The notes under the pieces: model-generated
Database searches by the model: none
The model's input: only the letters and a program-made list of their open reading frames with translations
What the model was told of the DNA's origin: nothing
Shown: positions 1 to 5,573 of the stretch, piece after piece
Numbering within the stretch: position 1 is the first letter of the stretch
How the letters are laid out: each line of letters begins with the position of its first letter
Made by a program: the position numbers and the translations under genes
Source: Desulfobacteraceae bacterium
GTDB lineage: Bacteria; Desulfobacterota; Desulfobacteria; Desulfobacterales; SG8-13
Assembly (NCBI GenBank): GCA_029287875.1
Contig: JARFQH010000345.1
Span: 1 to 5,573, forward strand
Length of the DNA: 5,573 nt
Direction: 5' to 3'

Positions 1-1
1 C

Positions 2-1336
2 CTCAAATACTACGTTCCTCTGAAAAAGATGATCAAGTATTACGCCCTTTACGGCATCACGCACCACCACCCCCTGCACTATCAATTCAATTACTCGAAC
101 CTTGCCGGAAGCAACATTTTAGGGCAGTGCAAGGTCGAGAACTCGATTCTTTACAAATGTGACATCCGCGGTGACGAGCTGAAAGTTGTCGGCGATACGT
201 TTCACTTCCAGGGAATTGACCTCGCACTCGATCACGACGAAATGATTCTGATCAAGGACAGCTTTCTGATCAAAACCCTGGTCCACAACTGCTCGCACAA
301 CCCGGAAAACCCGGAGCTGTTTCTGATCAAGAATTCGGCCTCGACGGCCTTTGTGAACATCCATGGGTCCTGGATCGAAGGCTGTTTCCTCAATCCCTTC
401 AGCACGGTCGATCTGACCAGCCTTCACGGGTGTGCCGTGGGAACCTTCGCTTATCTGCAGGTCGGCGAACTCTGGCACGAGCAAGTGGCCTCCGGCCAGG
501 TTTGGATCAAAGCCGAGGATCAATTTGATTTCAAATACAATTTTCCCGAAAAGGAACTGAAAAGATACATCGACTTTCATCCCGATCGCCGCCCCACCGG
601 AATTTTCATCGATTTTCTGGAAAGCCGTAAAGAAGATTTTCAGGACGTCTTCAACGTGGTTCACCTTTCGGACCCGATGCCTGTTCCTAAGAGTGCTTCC
701 CTGAGCCGCTACGCCGTCGTCAAACCCAAGACCCGCATCGCTGAAAACGTTCTCATCGCCCAGCACGCCTATATCGAAAGTTCTATCCTCGGCAAGGGGG
801 CGAATGCCCAGGAGCACTGCTACATTATCGATTCGAAGCTGAAGGGCAACAACGTGACCGCCCACGGCGCCAAACTGATCGATGTAATACTGGAAAAAAA
901 TGTTTTTGTCGGGTTTAATTCATTCCTGCGGGGCACTTTCGAGTATCCGTTGCAGGTCGGTGAAGGCGTTATCGTCATGCCGCACACCATCATCGATATG
1001 CAGGCTTCCCTGAGGATTCCACCGGGCCACCTGGTCTGGGGACTGATCAGAAGGCCGGAGGACCTCAAGGAGCACAGCATCGCCCTCGAAGACCTTGGCA
1101 AGGTCAAAGACAAACTCAATTTGGGCGCCATGGTCTTCGAAGGCAGCGGCAAGGCCTTCGTCGAGGCCTTCCAACACCGTATCGACCATATCCTCGAAGC
1201 CAACGGGGCCTACTTCGACGGCAAGAAGAACAGAGGGCATGCCCAGAAAATCCAGCACATCGCTTACAACATTATTCAACCTCATACTCTCGGAGTGAAG
1301 AAAGGCGTCTATCCAACCATAGACATCCGGCCGTGA
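2..1336 (+). CDS. Hexapeptide-repeat / left-handed beta-helix-like protein, 5' partial or start uncertain
   Basis: The function is not assignable. Counting from the Met codon at 29, the protein is 435 residues with no signal peptide or membrane segment, so it is probably cytoplasmic. Two stretches (about residues 28-150 and 223-335) show the short, repeating small-hydrophobic pattern of left-handed beta-helix turns, e.g. NVLIAQHAYIESSILGKGA and VGEGVIVMPHTIIDMQASL, typical of hexapeptide acyl/nucleotidyl-transferase-type proteins. A charged linker (about 165-215) separates them, and a mostly helical tail follows (about 342-415). The N-terminus has a His cluster (THHHPLHY). The start is doubtful: codons 2-28 are open in frame (LKYYVPLKK), and no good Shine-Dalgarno sequence precedes the Met at 29, so translation probably begins left of the window. 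The gene ends with TGA, followed about 70 bp later by a terminator. It converges on the hyf-like operon, so nothing ties it to that complex. A sugar-nucleotide or acyl transferase, or a structural beta-helix protein, are alternatives. Confidence 0.82.
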   Translation, partial: LKYYVPLKKMIKYYALYGITHHHPLHYQFNYSNLAGSNILGQCKVENSILYKCDIRGDELKVVGDTFHFQGIDLALDHDEMILIKDSFLIKTLVHNCSHNPENPELFLIKNSASTAFVNIHGSWIEGCFLNPFSTVDLTSLHGCAVGTFAYLQVGELWHEQVASGQVWIKAEDQFDFKYNFPEKELKRYIDFHPDRRPTGIFIDFLESRKEDFQDVFNVVHLSDPMPVPKSASLSRYAVVKPKTRIAENVLIAQHAYIESSILGKGANAQEHCYIIDSKLKGNNVTAHGAKLIDVILEKNVFVGFNSFLRGTFEYPLQVGEGVIVMPHTIIDMQASLRIPPGHLVWGLIRRPEDLKEHSIALEDLGKVKDKLNLGAMVFEGSGKAFVEAFQHRIDHILEANGAYFDGKKNRGHAQKIQHIAYNIIQPHTLGVKKGVYPTIDIRP

Positions 1337-1405
1337 GGGTTCGCTGAAAATTAGTTGGCAATTTTGGGCGTTGAGGCACCCATCCGGCAAGACGCACAAG
1401 GGCCG

Positions 1406-1444
1406 CCGAAACCGATGCCGCTGGATCGGTTCGGTCTTTTTTTT
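1406..1444 (+). terminator. Rho-independent terminator of the plus-strand gene
   Basis: The left arm CCGAAACCGAT (1406-1416) pairs with ATCGGTTCGG (1425-1434) with one bulged A, around an 8-base loop. A C-broken T-tract follows, with eight Ts at 1437-1444. The geometry ends plus-strand transcription about 70-100 bp after the plus-strand gene. Read on the minus strand, the same hairpin is followed by GC-rich sequence with no U-tract, so it is not a canonical terminator for the opposing operon. The last Ts overlap the complement of the hyfI-like stop codon (1443-1445). Confidence 0.88.
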
Positions 1445-2186
1445 ATTTGAAAAAATTCAGCAGGCCATGCAGATTGGTCAACGGGTGCGGCGGGCAGCCG
1501 GGAATATACAGATCCACCGGCAGCAGGCTGTCCAGGCCCGGGGAGATTTCCGGGCTGCCCCTGAAAGGACCGCCGCTGAGCGGGCAGCTGCCCACGGCAA
1601 TGACCACTTTGGGGGACGGCACGGCTTCGTAGGTTTGAAGCAGTGCCGTTTTCATATTGACGGAAACGGGGCCGGTGACCACGATACCGTCGGCATGCCG
1701 CGGAGAGGCCACGAAATTGATCCCGAAACGGGCCAGGTCAAAGAACGGGGTGGCCAGAACGTTCAAATCCGCTTCACAGGCATTGCAGCCGGCGGCCGAT
1801 ACCTGGCGCAGCTGCAGCGAGCGGCCGAATAGTTTTTTAAAGTGCTGCCGGGCGTGTTCGGCCAAGGGGGGCAGCGTGCCGTCGGTCATTAAATGCTCTT
1901 TCTCGGCAACCGAAAGCTCAAAATTCCGGGTGAAGGAGACGAACCGGCCTTCGGAAAGACGCTCGCACGCACCGCAGAAGACGCAGCGTCCCATGTCGAT
2001 CAGTTTGCGCTCGGCATCGATGGCGTCCTGGGGACAAGCCGCCGCGCAGGTGACGGCCAGCTCCCCGGGCGCATCCTTGTGCACCAGCGGCAATCCGCGA
2101 TAGCGGGCCGGTAATTCGATTTTCTTTTTGGGATAGGCGCTGGTTCTGTATCCCTGTTCGAACCTGTTTTTCAATGTTTTGAGCAT
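1443..2186 (-). CDS. hyfI: HyfI/NuoB-like small subunit with N-terminal ferredoxin-like region
   Basis: 247 residues, ATG start. The C-terminal half (about 125-245) is the NADH:quinone oxidoreductase 20 kDa / group 4 hydrogenase small-subunit fold. It passes electrons to the interface with the large subunit through one [4Fe-4S] cluster. All four expected ligands are visible: C134 and C137 (GCNACE), C201 (VGSCP) and C231 (PGCPP). The two cysteines are in the hydrogenase-type CxxC arrangement rather than the tandem CC of complex I. The N-terminal part (about 40-80) resembles a ferredoxin domain: C47-x3-C51-Pro and C68-x2-C71-x2-C74. These could bind one [4Fe-4S] cluster (C68, C71, C74 plus C51), while the second cluster site looks degenerate. 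This region probably replaces the separate HyfH ferredoxin subunit. There is no signal peptide, so the protein should sit on the cytoplasmic face. It is the last gene of the operon, 12 nt after hyfG. In Ehr nomenclature it would be the small (S) subunit. Confidence 0.9.
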   Translation of the reverse strand: MLKTLKNRFEQGYRTSAYPKKKIELPARYRGLPLVHKDAPGELAVTCAAACPQDAIDAERKLIDMGRCVFCGACERLSEGRFVSFTRNFELSVAEKEHLMTDGTLPPLAEHARQHFKKLFGRSLQLRQVSAAGCNACEADLNVLATPFFDLARFGINFVASPRHADGIVVTGPVSVNMKTALLQTYEAVPSPKVVIAVGSCPLSGGPFRGSPEISPGLDSLLPVDLYIPGCPPHPLTNLHGLLNFFK

Positions 2187-2201
2187 GGTCGTTTCACTTT
2201 A
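2187..2201 (-). promoter_or_regulatory. hyfG-hyfI junction: stop codon abutting the ribosome binding site
   Basis: On the minus strand the hyfG stop TAA (2201-2199) shares a base with a weak Shine-Dalgarno-like AAGTG (2199-2195). An 8-nt spacer leads to the hyfI ATG at 2186. The short gap favours translational coupling of the large and small subunits. The SD has one mismatch against the AGGTG used at the other two junctions. Confidence 0.55.
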
Positions 2202-3707
2202 GAGATCGAATCCGCAGTACGACAGATTGTAACTCTTGTTATTGAGGGGAAAATCTGAAATTCCGGTATCTCGCAGGGACATGGCCAGTCCGTTCCAATT
2301 ATGGAAAGAAGGATCCTTGACCTTGTAGCGCAAAATCCCGCCGGCCGTATCGGTCAACACGCAGTGCGACAGCTCGCCGCGCCAGGCTTCATTGATCGTC
2401 ACCACGAATGAAGCCGGCGCCAAAGACGCATCGAAGGCTTCGACACACGCCGTGTCGATCGGTTCGTTCAGCCGGGACTGAACCATCTCGATCGATTGGA
2501 TCACCTCGTCAGCCCGGATCAAGGCCCGGGCATACACGTCGCCCGTAGATTTGGCATTCTCGGGGATATGCTGCTGCCCGTAGTACCCGGTCGGGAAACA
2601 GCGCCGGACATCGTAAGGAATTCCGCACGCCCTGCCGGCCGGCCCCACCAATCCCAATTTTTCCGCCACCGCCGTGCTGACCGTTCCGCAGCCCTCAAAC
2701 CGCGATCGGACACTGGAAGTGGCAAACAGCAGATCGATCACATGTTCGACCTGGGGTTTGAGTTCGTTCAGGCGCGCCATCAGCGTGCTGCGATCCTCGT
2801 CGGTCAGGGGAAAGCGGACACCGCCGGGCCGCACCAGCCCTTTGCCGAAGCGGTTGCCGCACATCCACAGCGACATGTTGAGGAAATCACCACGCATCCG
2901 GCCGAAGTAGTTGGCCGGCGGCAAAAATGCGACATCGCCGCTCAGAGCGCCCAGATCGCCGGTGTGGTTGGCGATTCGTTCCAGCTCCAATGCAATCAAC
3001 CGGATGATGTCAGCCCCGGTATCGGGCTGGACCGCGGTCAGCGCCTCAACCGCCTGGGCCATGCACAGGCTGTTTCCAATGGCGGTGTCACCGGCGATAC
3101 CCTCGGCCAAAATGGGCAGCCGCTTGGCATCGGCATTGAGCAATAGCGTTTCGGCCCCGCGGTGCTGGTAACCCAATTGAATTTCAAGGTGCAGCACACG
3201 CTCTCCGATGCAATTGAACCGGAATTGACCGGGCTCGATAACGCCGGCGTGCACCGGACCGACGGCCACCTCATGGATTTCATCGCCTTCCACGGCATAG
3301 TAATCGTAGCGGCCGGGGATGTCTTGGCTGTAATCGTTTCCGAAGACATCCGGCCTGCCGAGCTCGTTGGCGTGATAGCGCACCATCTTCAACCAGGGAT
3401 GCCCCTCGGGCCGAATCCCGAACTGTTCTGCAATCTCGCGTTCAAACATATGGAAGGGTTCGCACTGCAGCGTCATGGACGGATAGGCCTCCGGCGCATC
3501 GCATCCGGCAGCCTGCAGTCGATCGGTCCTTAGCACCGCCAGCAGTTTGACCGCAGAGCCGTCCTGGTAGGCAAAATAGTGGACGACTTTGCCCCCGGCT
3601 TCGACGACCGCCAGGGCCTGGCTGCGAAAGTCATCGAAACCAAGGTGCGGGATGCGGTCCCTGTTAATCGCCTCCCCATTTCCGATCTGTAAAAAACCCG
3701 TCTCCAT
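2199..3707 (-). CDS. hyfG: HyfG/HycE-like fused NuoC-NuoD large subunit lacking Ni-binding cysteines (EhrL-like)
   Basis: 502 residues from the chosen ATG at 3707. An in-frame GTG at 3716 directly abuts the hyfF stop, but it lies inside the AGGTG that is well placed (6-nt spacer) for the ATG. Residues about 15-120 are the 30 kDa (NuoC) domain and about 145-502 the 49 kDa (NuoD)/hydrogenase large-subunit domain, with the group 4 signature GPVHAGVIEPGQFRF (about 150-164) and LGYQHRGAE. The [NiFe] ligands are absent. Aligning AxGNSLCMAQAVE with the HycE-type CGICGFAHSxxxxxxVE puts A205 and T208 at the L1 cysteines and N212 at the His. The C-terminal L2 DPCxxC reads DPSFHN (S467, N470). It therefore cannot hold a NiFe site and should be the large subunit of an energy-converting hydrogenase-related (Ehr) complex. 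Only about 35 residues follow the L2 position, and no maturation-protease tail is evident. Its redox role is unknown. It is slightly shorter than E. coli HycE/HyfG, which are about 570 residues. Confidence 0.9.
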   Translation of the reverse strand: METGFLQIGNGEAINRDRIPHLGFDDFRSQALAVVEAGGKVVHYFAYQDGSAVKLLAVLRTDRLQAAGCDAPEAYPSMTLQCEPFHMFEREIAEQFGIRPEGHPWLKMVRYHANELGRPDVFGNDYSQDIPGRYDYYAVEGDEIHEVAVGPVHAGVIEPGQFRFNCIGERVLHLEIQLGYQHRGAETLLLNADAKRLPILAEGIAGDTAIGNSLCMAQAVEALTAVQPDTGADIIRLIALELERIANHTGDLGALSGDVAFLPPANYFGRMRGDFLNMSLWMCGNRFGKGLVRPGGVRFPLTDEDRSTLMARLNELKPQVEHVIDLLFATSSVRSRFEGCGTVSTAVAEKLGLVGPAGRACGIPYDVRRCFPTGYYGQQHIPENAKSTGDVYARALIRADEVIQSIEMVQSRLNEPIDTACVEAFDASLAPASFVVTINEAWRGELSHCVLTDTAGGILRYKVKDPSFHNWNGLAMSLRDTGISDFPLNNKSYNLSYCGFDL

Positions 3708-3719
3708 TGGTGTCACCTA
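3708..3719 (-). promoter_or_regulatory. hyfF-hyfG junction: stop codon inside the Shine-Dalgarno, decides the hyfG start
   Basis: The minus strand reads TAGGTGACACCA before ATG. The hyfF stop TAG (3719-3717) overlaps AGGTG (3718-3714), and a 6-nt spacer precedes the ATG at 3707. An upstream GTG (3716-3714) is in frame and lies within this SD, with only a poor SD of its own. The ATG is therefore the better start, giving 502 rather than 505 residues. The overlap suggests coupled translation. Confidence 0.65.
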
Positions 3720-5129
3720 ACCCGAATATTTCAATGCGTTGATGATCGTTTGGTACAGCGTGCCCGGCATCCAGAAAAAGAGTACGATAGAGGTAAAGAG
3801 CAGTGCCAACTGGGGCCAGACCATGTTGGGTATTTCTTTGGTTTGAATATCGACCCCGGTGCCGCCGAATGCGATCTTCATGACATGGTTGGCAAAGCCG
3901 GCAAAAATCACGCAAATGCTCAGGATAAACAGTCCAACCCCCCAATAGTGTCCGGATCGAAAGGCACCGAGAATAATCAACAGTTCGCCCAGAAAAATCC
4001 CGAACGGCGGCATACCGGCAATACCGACAAATCCGCCGAAAAAAGCCACAAAGGTTTTGGGCATCAGTTTGGCAAGGTTTCCGGTCTTCTCAATCAGACG
4101 ACTGCCGTAACCCATGAGGATATTTCCGGAAGAAAGGAACAGGGCCGATTTGATCAGGCTGTGATGGATCAGACACAGCACGGCGCCATAGGCCCCAAGC
4201 CCGCCAATCCCCGTGCCGAAGGCGATGATCCCCATGTTTTCGATGCTCGAATAGGCCAACAAGCGTTTGTACTCGGTCTGTCTGATGATAAACGTTGCCG
4301 CTGCCAGCATGGATGCCAAACCGAAGACGATCAGAATGTTGCCGGAAAAATTTCCCAGCCCTGCAGCCTGCATGATTTTATTGGTTTTGAATATCCCCAG
4401 GTAGGCACAGTTCAGCAGCACCCCCGACAAAAGGGCCGACGCCGGACTGGGGGCCTCACTGTGTGCATCGGGCAGCCAGGTGTGCATCGGGGCCAGCCCC
4501 ATCTTGGTCCCGTAACCCACCAGGATAAAAACAAATCCGGTTTTCAGCCACAACGGATCGAGACGCTGGGCCACTTCAGTTAGCGAGGAGAAAGCCACCG
4601 GAACATCCACTCCGCCCACACCCATGGAAAGGTCAATCAGTACCGAACCCAAAAGGGCCAGGGCGATTCCCACCGAGCAGATCAAAACATACTTCCAGGT
4701 GGCTTCGAGGGAAGCGGCCGACCGGTGGGTGTAAATCAACGGCGCACTGGCCAGTGTGGTGGCCTCGATGGCGATCCACATGACCATGATATGGTCAGAG
4801 AGGGTGACCATTGTCATGGTGGATAAAAAAAGCAGCATCGAGCCGGTGAAAATATTTTCCGACTGGATATCGGCTTCCTTGAGATAGGCGGTCGTGTAAA
4901 TGGAAATCAGGAAAAACAGCAGTGATATGACCAGCAGCGACAAAAGCCCCTCGGGTGTCACCGCAAAATAAGAAGGAAACAGAGCTGTTGGTCGACGGAT
5001 CCACAGTATAAGGGACAAGAGCAGATGGATGAACCCGGTGATCACCAACAGCGGCCGTCCGGATGTTCGCGGGAGAAAAAAGGCGATGGCACCGGTTAGA
5101 AGCGGGGCCAGAAATACAAGTTCAACCAT
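3717..5129 (-). CDS. hyfF: HyfF-like antiporter-type proton-translocating membrane subunit
   Basis: 470 residues, ATG start with a good SD. It is a polytopic inner-membrane protein of the NuoL/M/N, Mrp-antiporter-like family (proton-conducting membrane transporter), with about 14 predicted hydrophobic segments along its length. Channel residues typical of the family are visible: E122 in the fifth-helix motif WIAIE, K209 in GYGTKMGLAPMHTWLPDAHSEAPSP (about 205-229), K288 in the loop/helix KRLLAYSSIENMG, and H322, H323 and K327 in IHHSLIKSALF. The GMPPFGIFLGE segment (about 372-382) is also characteristic. Retention of these charges suggests a working ion channel even though the partner large subunit lacks nickel ligands. 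The gene lies 11 nt after hyfE and directly abuts the hyfG coding region. HyfF is preferred over HyfB or NuoN because of its position between hyfE and hyfG and its length. Whether it moves H+ or Na+ cannot be read from the sequence. Confidence 0.9.
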   Translation of the reverse strand: MVELVFLAPLLTGAIAFFLPRTSGRPLLVITGFIHLLLSLILWIRRPTALFPSYFAVTPEGLLSLLVISLLFFLISIYTTAYLKEADIQSENIFTGSMLLFLSTMTMVTLSDHIMVMWIAIEATTLASAPLIYTHRSAASLEATWKYVLICSVGIALALLGSVLIDLSMGVGGVDVPVAFSSLTEVAQRLDPLWLKTGFVFILVGYGTKMGLAPMHTWLPDAHSEAPSPASALLSGVLLNCAYLGIFKTNKIMQAAGLGNFSGNILIVFGLASMLAAATFIIRQTEYKRLLAYSSIENMGIIAFGTGIGGLGAYGAVLCLIHHSLIKSALFLSSGNILMGYGSRLIEKTGNLAKLMPKTFVAFFGGFVGIAGMPPFGIFLGELLIILGAFRSGHYWGVGLFILSICVIFAGFANHVMKIAFGGTGVDIQTKEIPNMVWPQLALLFTSIVLFFWMPGTLYQTIINALKYSG

Positions 5130-5143
5130 TTGAAGAACACCTA
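5130..5143 (-). promoter_or_regulatory. hyfE-hyfF junction: stop codon overlapping the Shine-Dalgarno
   Basis: The minus strand reads TAGGTGTTCTTCAA before the hyfF ATG at 5129. The hyfE stop TAG (5143-5141) overlaps AGGTG (5142-5138), followed by an 8-nt spacer. This is the same TAGGTG arrangement as at the hyfF-hyfG junction and points to translational coupling. Confidence 0.65.
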
Positions 5144-5573
5144 TTCCTTTAAGGTTCTGAGCAGTGCCGTGTCCACATCATCGAAGGCCTGTTTGATATT
5201 CTGCAGAATGACGGCCATTATCATAACCCCGGCCAGCACGTCGAGCAGGATGCCGAATTCCACGATGTGATGGGCGCGAACGGAAAAACTGGTGCCCACC
5301 AGATAGATGCCGTTCTCCATTACGATATAACCGAGAACCATGGCGATCGCGTTGCGCCGGGCCATGAGCAGAAACATGCCCGCTGCCAAAAGGGTAATGG
5401 CGGTCGGGAGCAGCAGAGCATTGCTGCTGGACTGGGGCAAATTGAATTTCGGGCTGACGAAAGTGGCGGCCACGATAAGGATCAAGCCGACCAGCAGTGA
5501 CGCATGATAGCCGACAATGGGTTCGACCTCCCGGCGGATGGCGACTTTTTTGATGGCCAGATAGATGCAAAGG
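5141..5573 (-). CDS. hyfE: HyfE-like (NuoK-related) membrane subunit, 5' end outside the window
   Basis: The last 143 residues of a membrane protein are present. The reading frame stays open from the TAG at 5143 to the right edge, so an apparent TTG start at 5485 is internal: it falls inside a hydrophobic helix (SLLVGLILIVAATF). HyfE is about 216 residues in E. coli, so about 70 residues are missing. At least four hydrophobic segments are visible. The C-terminal part resembles NuoK, with acidic residues in helices: MENGIYLVG and VEFGILLDVLAGVMIM match the positions of the two membrane Glu residues of the NuoK channel. It is therefore a likely part of the membrane proton path, linking the antiporter-like subunits to the peripheral arm. 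The residues before 5486 (e.g. IKKVAIRREVEPIVG) form a charged loop between helices. Genes upstream in such operons are usually hyfB and hyfC, beyond this window. Confidence 0.88.
   Translation of the reverse strand, partial: LCIYLAIKKVAIRREVEPIVGYHASLLVGLILIVAATFVSPKFNLPQSSSNALLLPTAITLLAAGMFLLMARRNAIAMVLGYIVMENGIYLVGTSFSVRAHHIVEFGILLDVLAGVMIMAVILQNIKQAFDDVDTALLRTLKE

Noticed and set aside
119..865. Long minus-strand open frame opposite the plus-strand beta-helix-like gene
   Set aside because: It is antisense to a gene with clear protein-like repeats. Its translation has no recognisable domain, and such shadow frames are common in GC-rich coding sequence.
1347..1365. AAAATT/AATTTT inverted repeat as a second terminator after the plus-strand gene
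   Set aside because: The 6-bp stem is all A/T and too weak; the strong hairpin at 1406-1444 explains termination.
2199..3707. Reading the large subunit as a true formate hydrogenlyase/[NiFe]-hydrogenase 4 subunit
   Set aside because: Both nickel-binding CxxC motifs are absent, so hydrogenase activity is not supported despite the overall HycE/HyfG resemblance.
3708..3716. GTG start for the hyfG-like gene at 3716
   Set aside because: It lies within the Shine-Dalgarno of the ATG at 3707 and has no good ribosome binding site of its own. The difference is only three residues.
3750..4583. 277-residue plus-strand open frame opposite hyfF
   Set aside because: The translation is Gln/Gly/His-rich with no domain, as expected for the antisense of a hydrophobic membrane protein gene.
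5141..5485. A 114-residue hyfE-like gene starting at TTG 5485
   Set aside because: The frame continues without a stop to the window edge, and the TTG falls within a membrane helix. The gene is a 5'-truncated longer HyfE.

Overview
The window holds two transcription units that converge on a short intergenic region at about 1337-1442. On the plus strand is one gene, open at the left window edge. It encodes a cytoplasmic protein with left-handed beta-helix (hexapeptide-repeat-like) character and no assignable reaction. On the minus strand, from the right edge leftwards, is a tight operon of four genes: hyfE-like (cut by the right edge), hyfF-like, hyfG-like (fused NuoC+NuoD) and hyfI-like (NuoB-type). 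These are the E-F-G-I part of a membrane-bound group 4 [NiFe]-hydrogenase / complex I-like module.

The main point is that the catalytic-type large subunit lacks both nickel-binding CxxC motifs. The L1 position reads AGDT and the L2 position reads DPSFHN instead of DPCxxC. The small subunit keeps all four Cys for its proximal [4Fe-4S] cluster, and the antiporter-like subunit keeps its proton-channel Glu/Lys/His residues. This is the pattern of the energy-converting hydrogenase-related (Ehr) complexes: complex I relatives that cannot be hydrogenases and whose electron donor and acceptor are not settled. No separate HyfH ferredoxin gene is present between hyfG and hyfI or after hyfI. Instead the small subunit has its own N-terminal ferredoxin-like region with Cys for one cluster.

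The genes are translationally packed. At each of the three junctions the stop codon of the upstream gene overlaps or touches the ribosome binding site of the next. A rho-independent terminator serving the plus-strand gene lies between the units, and its U-tract runs into the hyfI stop codon.

The organism is probably a moderately GC-rich anaerobic bacterium. A Desulfobacterota (sulfate reducer or Geobacter-like) lineage is an inference from the operon type and protein style, not proven by the sequence. There are no RNA genes, mobile elements or CRISPR arrays, and no gene-free stretch over 300 bases. The minus-strand promoter lies beyond the right edge.
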